DNA from: Sporomusa sp. KB1
GTDB lineage: Bacteria > Bacillota > Negativicutes > Sporomusales > Sporomusaceae
DNA: 64,000 nt
Direction of reading: 5' to 3'
NCBI RefSeq assembly: GCF_007830295.1
Contig: NZ_VLKC01000002.1
Location: 3,979,185 to 4,043,184, forward strand
The position numbers and the translations under genes were made by a program. Positions within the stretch are counted from its first letter, which is position 1; the number at the start of each line of letters is the position of its first letter. Under the pieces are notes generated by a model that was not told where the DNA came from, ran no database searches, and saw only the letters and a list, made by a program, of their open reading frames with translations. Below, piece after piece: positions 41,667-49,431 of the stretch.

Positions 41667-42348
41667 TAAATCGACACATCTGCAAGCACAGGTATATGTG
41701 GTGCAGAATTGGCCTACACCCCGCGCCAATGACGCGGAAAAGCGCGGAGAAATCGCTAATGACATTCGAAATGGTCTACCGGCAGCAGTAAAACATTGGC
41801 CTACTGCTACAGCAAGAGACTGGAAAAGCGGCAAAGGTAAGAAACAGGCAGAAAGAGGGCGTAAAAGTGGTGCGACATTGAGTGAAGTTTTAGGGGGAAC
41901 ACTTAATGCCGATTGGGTTGAATGCTTAATGAATTTCCCTATCGGATGGACGGATATAGACTACGATTCACCAAGGAAATGGCCTGGTTGGCCTGCACCA
42001 CTAGGTATAAACGGTAGTAATGATATTTGGCCTACTCCTCAGGCTAGCACTGGTACAGCAGATCTAAACTGGAAAGCCACTGATGTACGAAATAGGCCTA
42101 ATAAAATAGGGCGGGCAGTTAATATTACTGAAACAGGTCAGTATTCATACGAACCACCCCGGGTAATAACCGGCCAGAAGAATCGAGCTAAACGGCTGAA
42201 GTGCTGCGGCAATGCGGTTGTTCCGAGGCAAACTTATCCGGTATTTGCGGCGATAGTTGAGATTGAGTATTTAGGAGGTTTTGACGATGTTGACATCGAC
42301 AGTGAAAGCGTCCCAATGCGCGCGATGCGGCCGGATACTGCGGTCTAA
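41230..42348 (+). CDS. Overlapping partner of the C5 methyltransferase (target recognition and motif X)
   Basis: 372 residues in a different frame, overlapping the catalytic half by 437 bases. Its N-terminal part is not random: FTRDGRCLKTYRGYCQVNL and FSGKWPRHGMMLSG have the look of a W-P-x-x-G-M-M-x-x-G domain known from phage methyltransferase neighbourhoods. Later come WPTPRANDAEKRG and WPTATARDWKSG, and finally CCGNAVVPRQTYPVFAAI, which is motif X of C5 methyltransferases. So it probably completes the enzyme. Exact start unknown; downstream in-frame ATG codons would shorten the overlap. Confidence 0.65.
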   Translation: MSLFTEMCETLPQTDCEEMGSEKSTYSPEDSLVNLTALLANALRQMMTGICGESVQGCFATFTRDGRCLKTYRGYCQVNLDGSFDEFSGKWPRHGMMLSGQLMELPMLGRRTKGTGYSSSGTGRMWMTPQAGQCGMTAKTSGRPLDKSTHLQAQVYVVQNWPTPRANDAEKRGEIANDIRNGLPAAVKHWPTATARDWKSGKGKKQAERGRKSGATLSEVLGGTLNADWVECLMNFPIGWTDIDYDSPRKWPGWPAPLGINGSNDIWPTPQASTGTADLNWKATDVRNRPNKIGRAVNITETGQYSYEPPRVITGQKNRAKRLKCCGNAVVPRQTYPVFAAIVEIEYLGGFDDVDIDSESVPMRAMRPDTAV

Positions 42349-42427
42349 GAAGGCCATGGAAGATGGCATGGGCCGGGTGTGTAAGAGTAAGGCGGCAGTA
42401 GAAAAGGCCAAATCAGAAGAGAAGTAG
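42287..42427 (+). CDS. DUF6011-like small Cys protein, 46 residues
   Basis: AGGAGG lies before ATG 42287. Product has CARCGRILRSKKAMEDGMGRVC, the same C-x2-C...GxGxVC pattern as the gene at 36803. It overlaps the end of the methyltransferase partner in another frame by 62 bases. Unknown function. Confidence 0.6.
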   Translation: MLTSTVKASQCARCGRILRSKKAMEDGMGRVCKSKAAVEKAKSEEK

Positions 42428-42504
42428 GCTGAGAGTAAATAAGTATGTTCGGGTGGAGAGGCGGTTAACTGTGGCTGCCTCTTGGGAGGGGTGAACGGAG
42501 AGGC

Positions 42505-43554
42505 ATGGCCAGGCCAAACAAAGAAGGACTTGACTATTTTTCCTTAGATACAGATATTACAGGCGATGACAAAATCAAACTGATTAAAGCCAAACATGGT
42601 CTTGTTGGTTTTGCCATCGTTATATTACTCCTAACCAAAATTTATAAAGAAGGCTACTATTATCACTGGTCTGAGGATGAACAGTATCTGTTTGCTGATG
42701 ACGCAAGAGTTGACATTAACACTGTCATAACGATAGTTAATGATTGCATTAACCGGGGTTTTTTCAATCAAAAACTATATGACAAGTATGGTATTTTAAC
42801 TTCAAGAGGTATTCAGAAAAGATTCTTACAGGGATGCGCTAGGCGTAAAAAGTTAGTTCTGATTCGTGAATACTTCATAGCAGATGATCATTTAGAGGTA
42901 GTTTTTGAGAATAAGAAAATTAATGTAACATTTAAGTCTATTAATGTTAGCAATAACCCGGTTAATGCAGAGTTAATGTCAGCAGAAATACCACAAATAG
43001 AAATAGAAATAGAAAGAGAAAAAGAAATAGAAAGTAACGCGCGCGAAGGTGAACTTGTGGATAACTTTTCCCCTAATGACTTCTTGGAAGGGATTGCGCT
43101 AGCGGAAGGTAGTGTGCGTAACGCACCGGATACGGACGTTAACGGAGAAGTTGCCGCAGCCTTGGAAAGAGAACCGGATTTTGTTAACTTTTGGAATGTT
43201 TATCCCAAGCATGGTAATGAATCAATAGCGATTGAAGCATGGAATACTTTGCTTTCTCAGGGTGTAGAGGCAAAGCACCTTATTCTGGCCGCCAATAAGT
43301 ATGCTGCAAAGGTAAGGCTTGAAAAAACGGAAGCTCAATTTATAAAGTATGCTCATAACTTTCTATTGCAGGGAGTTTACAGAGACTATTTGCCCTTACA
43401 GGTTACTCGTTGCCCCAAATGCAAGGATTACCACCGATGCAAAGGGCAAGAATGGTTTTGGCAGGATGAACCTGACGGGCGTGGTGGAACAAAGCAGGTT
43501 ACGGTTATTTGCCCGTATAAGGCAGGTGTTCAGAATGCGTCTATCGGAGCGTGA
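42505..43554 (+). CDS. DUF4373-domain phage replication protein
   Basis: 349 residues; GGAGGGG upstream. The N-terminal domain (GLDYFSLDTDITGDDKIKLIKAKHGLVGFAI, ITSRG-like ILTSRGIQKRFLQGCARRK) is the Lin1244/Lin1753-type winged helix of phage replisome organisers. A repetitive acidic/basic linker (IEIEIEREKEIE) is encoded by an ATAGAA-like microsatellite near 42990. The C-terminal part has FWNVYPKHGNESIAIEAWNTLL and a zinc-like CPKC...HRC. Likely binds the phage origin and loads the helicase; no loader gene is evident next to it. Confidence 0.8.
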   Translation: MARPNKEGLDYFSLDTDITGDDKIKLIKAKHGLVGFAIVILLLTKIYKEGYYYHWSEDEQYLFADDARVDINTVITIVNDCINRGFFNQKLYDKYGILTSRGIQKRFLQGCARRKKLVLIREYFIADDHLEVVFENKKINVTFKSINVSNNPVNAELMSAEIPQIEIEIEREKEIESNAREGELVDNFSPNDFLEGIALAEGSVRNAPDTDVNGEVAAALEREPDFVNFWNVYPKHGNESIAIEAWNTLLSQGVEAKHLILAANKYAAKVRLEKTEAQFIKYAHNFLLQGVYRDYLPLQVTRCPKCKDYHRCKGQEWFWQDEPDGRGGTKQVTVICPYKAGVQNASIGA

Positions 43555-43921
43555 ATTTGCCCAGCTGGCTGCCGACAAGAAATCGGCCAAGCCTAAGGCG
43601 CCAAAAGAGACGGATACTCAGAATGCTATCCGGGAATATCTCTGCTGGCACGGCTGGTATGTTATCCGGCATCAGCAGAGCCTGGGCAGTCTAAAAGGGC
43701 TTACTGATCTGACAGCGTTGAAAGAGGGCTGGACGGTGTATATCGAGGTCAAGACGCTGACTGGCCGGCTGTCGGAGGACCAGGAGAAGTTCAGGGACAA
43801 TGTTGTGGCTCATGGCGGTACCTACGTTGTGGCCAGGAGTGTGGAGGACGTGCAGTTTCTGTGCGGGGTACCGGTGATGGAATTGCAGTCACGTTGGCTG
43901 GGTAAAGTTGTGGGAGAGTAG
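43535..43921 (+). CDS. VRR-NUC domain nuclease
   Basis: 128 residues from ATG 43535 (AGGTG upstream), overlapping the previous gene by 20 bases. Core TDTQNAIREYLCWHGWYVIRHQQ, GLTDLTALKEGWTVYIEVKTLTGRLSEDQEKF carries the D...E-x-K nuclease residues of the PD-(D/E)xK VRR-NUC fold. Usually a Holliday-junction-like or structure-specific nuclease of phages. Confidence 0.85.
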   Translation: MRLSEREFAQLAADKKSAKPKAPKETDTQNAIREYLCWHGWYVIRHQQSLGSLKGLTDLTALKEGWTVYIEVKTLTGRLSEDQEKFRDNVVAHGGTYVVARSVEDVQFLCGVPVMELQSRWLGKVVGE

Positions 43922-43946
43922 ATTCTGATTTTGGGAGGGGTAGAGG

Positions 43947-44354
43947 ATGAATCCTTTTAAAACTGCGGTAATTAACCATGCAATACAGCGTGAAAGTAAT
44001 AAGTTTGCTACTGAACTGCAGCAACTACCGGAAGAACAGTGGCCTGAATACAGACCTGCTAACTTAAAAGAAGTGTGGCGTTCGAGGGAGTTTCTAGTCA
44101 TGGTCTATGCTGCCACCAGCGGGATAGAACGGCTAAGTATTATTCGTTCTCAGTTTACTAATAACGACAATTGGAAGGATGGAATTACCTGGGACGAGCT
44201 GCAACAACTTAAGCACGAATGCGGACGAGGGGATAAATTTGCAGTAGAAATATACCCGGCAGATTGCGATATGATGAATGTGGCTAATATGCGGCATTTA
44301 TGGGTGCTACCAGAGCCGCCGGAATATGCATGGAGGGCCGATAATTATGACTGA
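43947..44354 (+). CDS. Hypothetical phage protein, 135 residues
   Basis: GGGAGGGG before ATG 43947. Contains WPEYRPANLKEVWRSREFLVMVY, WDELQQLKHECGRGDKFAVEIYP and MRHLWVLPEPPEYAW, a recurrent phage protein type (DUF7694-like). Overlaps the next gene by 8 bases. Function unknown. Confidence 0.6.
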   Translation: MNPFKTAVINHAIQRESNKFATELQQLPEEQWPEYRPANLKEVWRSREFLVMVYAATSGIERLSIIRSQFTNNDNWKDGITWDELQQLKHECGRGDKFAVEIYPADCDMMNVANMRHLWVLPEPPEYAWRADNYD

Positions 44355-44628
44355 AACAGAACATTTACTGGTTTGCTTGGCTGAGGAGTGTGCCGAGATC
44401 CAGCAGGCGGTGGGCAAAGCCCTGCGGTTTGGGCTTCAGGATAATTACAAAGACTCAACGCCAGCGGAAGATATTGCCCGGGAGTGTTGTGATCTGATAG
44501 CCGTTATTGAGATGCTAGAGGAAGCCGGTATTATTAAAAAGACAGGAACAATTCAGGCGATTGAACAGAAAAAATTCAAGGTCAGGTACTATATGGAGTA
44601 TGCTCGGGAACACGGAACATTAAGTTAA
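44347..44628 (+). CDS. MazG-like nucleotide pyrophosphohydrolase
   Basis: 93 residues from ATG 44347. Helical all-alpha NTPase features: LAEECAEIQQAVGKALRFG and DIARECCDLIAVIEML supply the E-x2-E ... E-x2-D metal-binding pairs of the MazG/dUTPase-like superfamily. Expected to hydrolyse nucleoside triphosphates, perhaps adjusting the pool during phage replication. Confidence 0.7.
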   Translation: MTETEHLLVCLAEECAEIQQAVGKALRFGLQDNYKDSTPAEDIARECCDLIAVIEMLEEAGIIKKTGTIQAIEQKKFKVRYYMEYAREHGTLS

Positions 44629-44720
44629 CATAATATTAAGCGTGTCAGATACGGTTAATGAAAGTTAAGGTTTCCACGCGCATACGGGAAACCGACACAA
44701 ATAATGAGGGGGAGAGGGAC

Positions 44721-45368
44721 ATGGAAATCACGATCAAAGTTTCAAGGACAAAGACCAACCTGCCGGCGGTATCGGAAACTGGCGGTGCCAGCGGCAAAAC
44801 CAAGGGTGAGGCAAGAATATTTTGCCGGGATAATGGTAGTAAAAAAATAGCCACTCATATTCCTAAGCCAGATAATTTTGAGGTCGACGGTCATGCGGTA
44901 TTCATTCTGCAAAAATACGACTATGTTATCCTGATTGAGCGCAGTCGTACAACGGTCTATAAGGTAACTATTGCTCAGTTTACTGGCGACATCGATGCCG
45001 AGGACAATGCGGTATTTGCAGTTCGGCATATTAAGCAGGCTAAGCGATGGGATGTTCAGCCTCCGGAATATCTGCAGCCGGCCATCGATGCGGCGGTGGC
45101 AAAGAGTAGCCAGGAGGATATCGCGGAGGCTATTTGGTTCGAGCGGAAACAACCGCCGGTGATAGGAACGCCTGTACCACTATCAGCAATTAAAAATCAA
45201 GCCCCGGTGCAGGCATTTGCCCAACAGTATGTACCTGGGTTCGTGGTAATTCAGGATGTCAGGCAGAAAGCTGATGATGAGATTTCGGTTTGTCTGACCA
45301 ATGGGGTGCAGCTTTGCGTTTATATTAAGGCGTGCACTCCGAGAGATTATAAGTCGGCAGGTGAGTAG
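44721..45368 (+). CDS. Hypothetical phage protein, 215 residues
   Basis: ATG 44721 chosen (GGGGGAGAGGG upstream). N-terminal half alpha/beta (MEITIKVSRTKTNLPAV, FILQKYDYVILIERSRTTVYKV), C-terminal half with YVPGFVVIQDVRQKADDEISVCLTNG. No known domain. Next gene follows after 4 bases. Confidence 0.55.
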   Translation: MEITIKVSRTKTNLPAVSETGGASGKTKGEARIFCRDNGSKKIATHIPKPDNFEVDGHAVFILQKYDYVILIERSRTTVYKVTIAQFTGDIDAEDNAVFAVRHIKQAKRWDVQPPEYLQPAIDAAVAKSSQEDIAEAIWFERKQPPVIGTPVPLSAIKNQAPVQAFAQQYVPGFVVIQDVRQKADDEISVCLTNGVQLCVYIKACTPRDYKSAGE

Positions 45369-45372
45369 GGAG

Positions 45373-45960
45373 ATGGATAAAATAAATGCAACGGAATCTG
45401 ATTTAATCAGGGCACTTTTTCTTTGCCATAAAGAGCGCGGCGATCTGTTTTTTGCTCACGTAAAGACTGGTGCCAGCTGGGTGAGAAAAGGGTGCCTACA
45501 TATTCTTGATGGCCTTGGGGTTAAGGTGAGCTGGAGCAATCCAGTTTTCCATGGCTATGAAATCAAGATCAGTCGCGGTGATTTCAAACGGGATAACAAG
45601 TACAAGGAATACCTGCCGTATTGCACCGCGTTCTCCTTTGTCTGCCCAGATAAGATGATTGCTAAGGATGAGATTTCGGACACCATTGGCCTAATATATT
45701 ATCGTGAGAATGGCAGCCTGCGAACTGTGAGAAAAGCCGCAGAAACAAAACCGGATACCGATCTTTTTAACAGCATGTTGCGGTATCTGGTTTATTATCG
45801 CACGGGGAGCGACCGTCAACAGATTGCAGCTGCCATAAGTAGAGTGGAGCGGGAACGGTTGTTGCGGACTAAAGCAGAAGATGATGCGGAATATCTGCGA
45901 AAGACGTTATATAAACTGCAGGATGATTATTACGAGTTAAAGCATGGCAAGGAGGCATAA
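45373..45960 (+). CDS. MmcB-like PD-(D/E)xK nuclease-fold protein
   Basis: 195 residues from ATG 45373 (GGGAG upstream). The segment GYEIKISRGDFKRDNKYKEYLPYCTAFSFVCP matches MmcB-type DNA-repair proteins, with the E-x-K of the nuclease fold. The C-terminal third is a coiled coil (RVERERLLRTKAEDDAEYL). Possible role in repair of phage DNA. Confidence 0.7.
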   Translation: MDKINATESDLIRALFLCHKERGDLFFAHVKTGASWVRKGCLHILDGLGVKVSWSNPVFHGYEIKISRGDFKRDNKYKEYLPYCTAFSFVCPDKMIAKDEISDTIGLIYYRENGSLRTVRKAAETKPDTDLFNSMLRYLVYYRTGSDRQQIAAAISRVERERLLRTKAEDDAEYLRKTLYKLQDDYYELKHGKEA

Positions 45961-45964
45961 TCAC

Positions 45965-46135
45965 ATGATGGGATGCAAATCAGCAATATCATACGACCCA
46001 GATACTAACAGATATCAATGTGCTGTTAGTGGTGACGATTGCATGTTTCTTTTGCCGGATTCTAAAGTATGTGCGGTACTGTACGGCGAAGGGCCGGACG
46101 CCGACCTGCTCGGGGACGGGGAGGCTAAACCATGA
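45965..46135 (+). CDS. Small Cys-containing protein, 56 residues
   Basis: AAGGAGG nine bases before ATG 45965. Contains MGCKSAISYDPDTNRYQC and GDDCMFLLPDSKVC, four Cys suited to one metal site. Overlaps the next gene by 4 bases (ATGA). Confidence 0.55.
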   Translation: MMGCKSAISYDPDTNRYQCAVSGDDCMFLLPDSKVCAVLYGEGPDADLLGDGEAKP

Positions 46136-46548
46136 AAGCCATAACAATCCTGCAACCGTGGGCAAGCCTCATTGCCCGCGGCGCGAAGAAGATAGAGACA
46201 CGGGGATGGGCGACAAAGTACCGGGGGCCAATTGCGATTCACGCAGCTAAAGATCAGGATAAGAATGGTGAACGAATCCGGCATATAGTAGCCAGGGCAG
46301 AACAGTACGGCATTGTACTCCCAGACATGCAATTTGGAGCCGTGATAGCTATAGCTGAGTTAGTAGACTGTATTGAAATGACCGATGATTGGATAGGCTA
46401 TCTTCCCCAGCAGGAATTGGTCTTTGGTTGGTACGATATTGATCGTGTTGCATGGAAGTTAGCCAACGTTCGGCCAATCGATCCAGTACAAGCAAGAGGC
46501 AAGCAGCGGCTTTGGGAGTGGGAGGCGCCAGGATGGTTAGATCTGTAA
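46132..46548 (+). CDS. ASCH-domain protein
   Basis: 138 residues. The family start MKAITILQPWASLIARGAKKIETRGW is unmistakable. YRGPIAIHAAK and FGAVIAIAELVDCIE follow, ending at KQRLWEWE. ASCH proteins are RNA-binding, PUA-like; some are ribonucleases or amidohydrolases acting on modified cytidine. Cytoplasmic; role in the phage unknown. Confidence 0.85.
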   Translation: MKAITILQPWASLIARGAKKIETRGWATKYRGPIAIHAAKDQDKNGERIRHIVARAEQYGIVLPDMQFGAVIAIAELVDCIEMTDDWIGYLPQQELVFGWYDIDRVAWKLANVRPIDPVQARGKQRLWEWEAPGWLDL

Positions 46549-46763
46549 CTACCTATTACTGCAGTAAATGCGGCCAAGAATTTAAGAGCCGGAAAGAAGC
46601 TAAAGAATGCGAAGATAGCCATTACAAATTCGTCAAGGTATTTGAAAAGATTTATCGCCCAGGGCCGAGAGCACCGAAATTATTGCATGTAGAAATTGAC
46701 ATTGGTGGAGACCGAAAAGAGGTTTATTACAAATTAGTGGAAGAGGGGTGGGGATCTAGATAA
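46533..46763 (+). CDS. Zinc-finger small protein, 76 residues
   Basis: ATG 46533 behind GGGAGGCG. YYCSKCGQEFKSRKEAKECEDSH is a C2H2/C2C-like finger. The C-terminal beta part (VEIDIGGDRKEVYYKLV) is unassigned. Overlaps the previous gene by 16 bases. Confidence 0.6.
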   Translation: MVRSVTTYYCSKCGQEFKSRKEAKECEDSHYKFVKVFEKIYRPGPRAPKLLHVEIDIGGDRKEVYYKLVEEGWGSR

Positions 46764-46912
46764 TGGGCAAAGCGACAGATAGGATGATTAGCTATGCGGA
46801 GCAGTTACTTGGCCAGCTAGGGTATGACCGGGATAATTACGATTTTGACAGCATGACCTATGAGGAAGTGCGGGATTTGATCGACGAGCTTAAGGACGAG
46901 CGGGGGTATTAA
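46763..46912 (+). CDS. Small acidic phage protein, 49 residues
   Basis: TAATG overlap with the preceding stop. Product MGKATDRMISYAEQLLGQLGYDRDNYDF, then YEEVRDLIDELKDERG. The pattern resembles small regulatory phage proteins with a SAP-like helix pair. Unknown. Confidence 0.55.
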   Translation: MGKATDRMISYAEQLLGQLGYDRDNYDFDSMTYEEVRDLIDELKDERGY

Positions 46913-46914
46913 TC

Positions 46915-47106
46915 ATGCCTGAATGCCCATGCTGCGGGGAACAACTCCATTACGACGAATATTTCGGCCGCATAGCTGCTCACCAGGACGGCAAGGTTCT
47001 AGGCGACATATACAAGTGCCGCAACGATGAGTGCGAGGCTTACCAGCAGAGTTTTTACACCTGGCGGAATAACCCCAATGAGTTGCATGAGGGGTATCCA
47101 GTATGA
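46915..47106 (+). CDS. Zinc-ribbon small protein, 63 residues
   Basis: MPECPCCGEQLHYDEYFG and YKCRNDECEAY provide two Cys pairs. Starts two bases after the previous stop and overlaps the next gene by 4. Unknown role. Confidence 0.6.
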   Translation: MPECPCCGEQLHYDEYFGRIAAHQDGKVLGDIYKCRNDECEAYQQSFYTWRNNPNELHEGYPV

Positions 47107-47276
47107 CTCGCAGAGGCTACGCGGCAACGTGCATACCGGATCGGAGAGAGCGCCAGAGGATGAGACGATGGGATAGACAGTGCGGTAAAACAATATCGAT
47201 CCAGCATGATAAGTCCGCTTATGAAATGTCGCTTAGACGGGCGGTAATGGCAGAGATAAGAGAGTTTGCGAGGTAA
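47103..47276 (+). CDS. Small basic protein, 57 residues
   Basis: ATG 47103 overlaps the preceding stop (ATGA). Very Arg-rich (RDRRERQRMRR-like stretch IPDRRERQRMRRWDRQ), C-terminal helix SLRRAVMAEIREFAR. Could bind nucleic acid. Unknown. Confidence 0.5.
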   Translation: MTRRGYAATCIPDRRERQRMRRWDRQCGKTISIQHDKSAYEMSLRRAVMAEIREFAR

Positions 47277-47294
47277 TAAGGGGAGGGATAGATT

Positions 47295-47558
47295 ATGAAT
47301 ATTGACAATGGACATTTAATTCGATTCGAAGAAGAATTTTTCCAAGACTTACCAAAGATTAGGAGCTCTTTTCTTGCAGTGCCGCCAGAGCTGGAAGCTG
47401 AAGCAGTATGCGAACTAGCAGGCAGGAATGAAACCTATGTGGACTTGAAAGCGGCTACTCCGCTAGCTAGTTGGGCAGCTAAGAAGAGGGCAGAGCGGGA
47501 CAAAAAGAAAGATAAGCGCCAAATGATAAAGAAGTCCAAAAGGCGCAATAGGGCATAA
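47295..47558 (+). CDS. Hypothetical phage protein with basic tail, 87 residues
   Basis: GGGGAGGGA upstream of ATG 47295. Acidic N-terminal half (LIRFEEEFFQDLPKI) and a strongly basic C-terminus (KKRAERDKKKDKRQMIKKSKRRNR). Followed by a hairpin. Unknown function. Confidence 0.5.
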   Translation: MNIDNGHLIRFEEEFFQDLPKIRSSFLAVPPELEAEAVCELAGRNETYVDLKAATPLASWAAKKRAERDKKKDKRQMIKKSKRRNRA

Positions 47559-47562
47559 ATAA

Positions 47563-47592
47563 AGGGCAGCTGGTCTGCCCTATTGGCTTTTA
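47563..47592 (+). terminator. Hairpin, weak terminator
   Basis: AGGGCAG/CTGCCCT with a five-base loop follows the gene at 47295-47558. The T-tract is poor (ATTGGCTTTT), so read-through is likely. Confidence 0.45.
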
Positions 47593-47616
47593 AATTATTT
47601 GGGGGGTGGGGTAAGG

Positions 47617-48108
47617 GTGGCAAATACAAATATACTCCAGGAACTTGACCAAGACTTCGATACAGCTGAAGAATGGCTGCTTTACTATCCCGAGAGACTT
47701 AAGTTATATTACCAGGATTTGAATTACATATCAGGTGGAACGGCGGCGGTACCTGAGGTATTTGTTCAAACTGGACCAGGAGACATTGTGTTGCATAGGG
47801 TTGTTAGCCTGTCGGAACTAGACAAGACTGAGAAATGGCTAATTACGGTTGAGATGGTCCAGGATATGCTAGGGCCAAAGAAGAAACTGTTTCTAGACCT
47901 TAGGCGTAAAGCTGCTGATCGGAAAAAGACGGTCAATGGGCGTGAGGTTTGGCGCAGTTATGTGCAGAAGCAGTTTGCGGATGAGATGGCGCGGCAGTAC
48001 AACGGGGTACCGGAGAAGTTTTGGTTATCTGATCAGTCCCTTTCAGCATGGTGGAAAAATATTGTTGAGTTGATGCGCCTCGTGGCTTTAAAAAGGGGTT
48101 GTTTCTAA
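47617..48108 (+). CDS. ArpU-like late transcription regulator
   Basis: GTG 47617 start (G-rich leader); 163 residues. Content: LQELDQDFDTAEEWLLYYPERL, WLITVEMVQDMLGPKKKLFLDLRRKAADRK, VWRSYVQKQFADEMARQYN. Size, helical content and position at the end of the early region just before the packaging genes fit ArpU/RinA-type activators of late genes. Family assignment is tentative. Confidence 0.45.
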   Translation: MANTNILQELDQDFDTAEEWLLYYPERLKLYYQDLNYISGGTAAVPEVFVQTGPGDIVLHRVVSLSELDKTEKWLITVEMVQDMLGPKKKLFLDLRRKAADRKKTVNGREVWRSYVQKQFADEMARQYNGVPEKFWLSDQSLSAWWKNIVELMRLVALKRGCF

Positions 48109-48177
48109 TTTTTTAAGTAGTCAAGTACTCCATTGCGGTTTCTCCGTGGTAATATGGTAACATGTAGTACATATGAG

Positions 48178-48206
48178 AAAGGCCGCCGGTGAGGGCGGTC
48201 TTTCAT
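48178..48206 (+). terminator. Intrinsic terminator
   Basis: AAAGGCCGCC pairs with GGGCGGTCTTT around GGTGA, followed by CATTAGG. It lies between the ArpU-like gene and the convergent DUF1883 gene and may serve both. Confidence 0.6.
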
Positions 48207-48478
48207 TAGGTGCAATTACAAGAACTACGTATTGATCCACTCCTACCTCCGAGATCAATAACGATATTCCATCGATCGGCGTGGGGGATTTGTAGACGAA
48301 CTGGAGATTGTTTTTGCAAACCGCCCCAATACTTAAATTGACGTCTTTGTTTATAATTCGAAAAATTAATGTTGTCTAATAGAAGTACGTTTGATTGAGC
48401 GTCAATTGTTACAGTCACAATTTCTCCGCCAGATTTATGACCGAGATCATAATGAACAAAATCCATGATAGTTTTCAC
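48206..48478 (-). CDS. DUF1883-domain protein
   Basis: 90 residues, AGGAGGTG before ATG 48478. KTIMDFVHYDLGHKSGGEIVTV, VLLLDNINFSNYKQRR, WGGLQKQSPVRLQIPHADRWNIVIDLGG are the full DUF1883 pattern. The fold resembles small beta-barrel proteins sometimes linked to TIR-domain systems. Only minus-strand gene in the early/late region, so a moron with its own promoter. Confidence 0.85.
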   Translation of the reverse strand: MKTIMDFVHYDLGHKSGGEIVTVTIDAQSNVLLLDNINFSNYKQRRQFKYWGGLQKQSPVRLQIPHADRWNIVIDLGGRSGSIRSSCNCT

Positions 48479-48655
48479 CTCCTATATTGACATATTTCGT
48501 CACTATAGGCAAATTTCCTTTTAATGGCAGAGAAACATGCCAAAAAAGTAACTAATCTCTTTTTGTGGGAGTGTATGAATTTACGAAAACAGAGTTGAGT
48601 TTTTTGCAGGAATTTATTCCCTTTTATCGAAGATTGGTATAAGGGGGGAAATAAT

Positions 48656-49039
48656 ATGATTCCTGCGTGGGTATCAATCCTATGGGATTTGAGAGATTAC
48701 TTTTTTTCAATCGAGAGATTTTTAAATGACCCATCTTTTCAACAAGAAGCATGTACTAAAGCGCTTGAGATAGCTCCAATTATTGTTGGTGAACCTGGAA
48801 TTTTTTTAATATATACTATTTTTACTTTGTATTGCGGAATAATATTATTACATATTCCTTATCCGGAACTCAATATAAGTTCCGGCAATTCACTAGTTGA
48901 GAATACTTTGATTTTTATTATGAAAAAAATATATATAGTCGCCTACGTCTTTATCTACTCACGAGCTCTTGATTTATTTATATTTTTACTTGCTATTGAA
49001 TCTTCAGAAATCGTAATGACAACAGAAATTATGAAATAA
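48656..49039 (+). CDS. Hypothetical membrane protein, 127 residues
   Basis: AAGGGGGG before ATG 48656. Two or three membrane segments (PGIFLIYTIFTLYCGIILL; IYIVAYVFIYSRALDLFIFLL). Unusually AT-rich for the phage and bounded by its own terminator at 49145-49187. Together with the adjacent DUF1883 gene it looks like a cargo (moron) insert. Function unknown. Confidence 0.55.
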   Translation: MIPAWVSILWDLRDYFFSIERFLNDPSFQQEACTKALEIAPIIVGEPGIFLIYTIFTLYCGIILLHIPYPELNISSGNSLVENTLIFIMKKIYIVAYVFIYSRALDLFIFLLAIESSEIVMTTEIMK

Positions 49040-49082
49040 ATTAAGTGATTCCAATATTATTTCTTTCTGTATTACACAGTGG

Positions 49083-49111
49083 ACGAATTTACCCGGAATG
49101 GTACGAATTTA
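49083..49111. promoter_or_regulatory. Direct repeat ACGAATTTA, possible operator
   Basis: ACGAATTTA occurs at 49083-49091 and 49103-49111, 20 bp apart (two helical turns), within GGAC...GTCC borders. It lies upstream of the terminator and the 49210 gene. No matching regulator can be named. Confidence 0.35.
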
Positions 49112-49144
49112 GTCCGCTTACAAATTCAATAAAATCAAGCCTTT

Positions 49145-49187
49145 ACGGCATCGCTGGACGAACCTGTCCGGTTGATGCCGTTTTTTA
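49145..49187 (+). terminator. Strong intrinsic terminator
   Basis: ACGGCATC/GATGCCGT outer stem with an inner GGAC/GTCC stem, followed by TTTTTT. It ends the transcript of the membrane-protein gene. Confidence 0.75.
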
Positions 49188-49209
49188 ATACAGCCAAGAG
49201 GTGATCGCC

Positions 49210-49422
49210 ATGCCCCACTGCAACCAAACCGACTGTCGTTTTTGTGATACTGACAATCTGCTCTGCCAGACGGAAGCCTATCTGGTTGACAGACGGTGCA
49301 TAACCTTCAAACGGCGGCCACGAGGCGAGAACTACCATGAACTGATGCGCAAGGAAAGCGCCAACTGTCACAAAGACGGCGGCGGTAAATATCGGTCTAA
49401 TCGAGTGAGTCTGCTGAAATGA
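49210..49422 (+). CDS. Small Cys-rich phage protein, 70 residues
   Basis: ATG 49210 after AAGAGGTGATCGCC. MPHCNQTDCRFCDTDNLLC is a dense Cys/His cluster; later CITFKRRPRG and ANCHKDG. It could bind zinc. Lies in front of the ParB-like gene; unknown role. Confidence 0.55.
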   Translation: MPHCNQTDCRFCDTDNLLCQTEAYLVDRRCITFKRRPRGENYHELMRKESANCHKDGGGKYRSNRVSLLK

Positions 49423-49431
49423 GGTGAAGTA

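Noticed and set aside
42985..43035. ATAGAA microsatellite-like repeat as a CRISPR or slippage hot spot
   Set aside because: It stays in frame and encodes a charged linker; units are six bases without spacers, so not CRISPR. Phase variation is not suggested because six-base units keep the frame.
43889..44101. Minus-strand frames in the early region
   Set aside because: All lie opposite well-supported plus-strand genes with ribosome binding sites and overlapping stops and starts.
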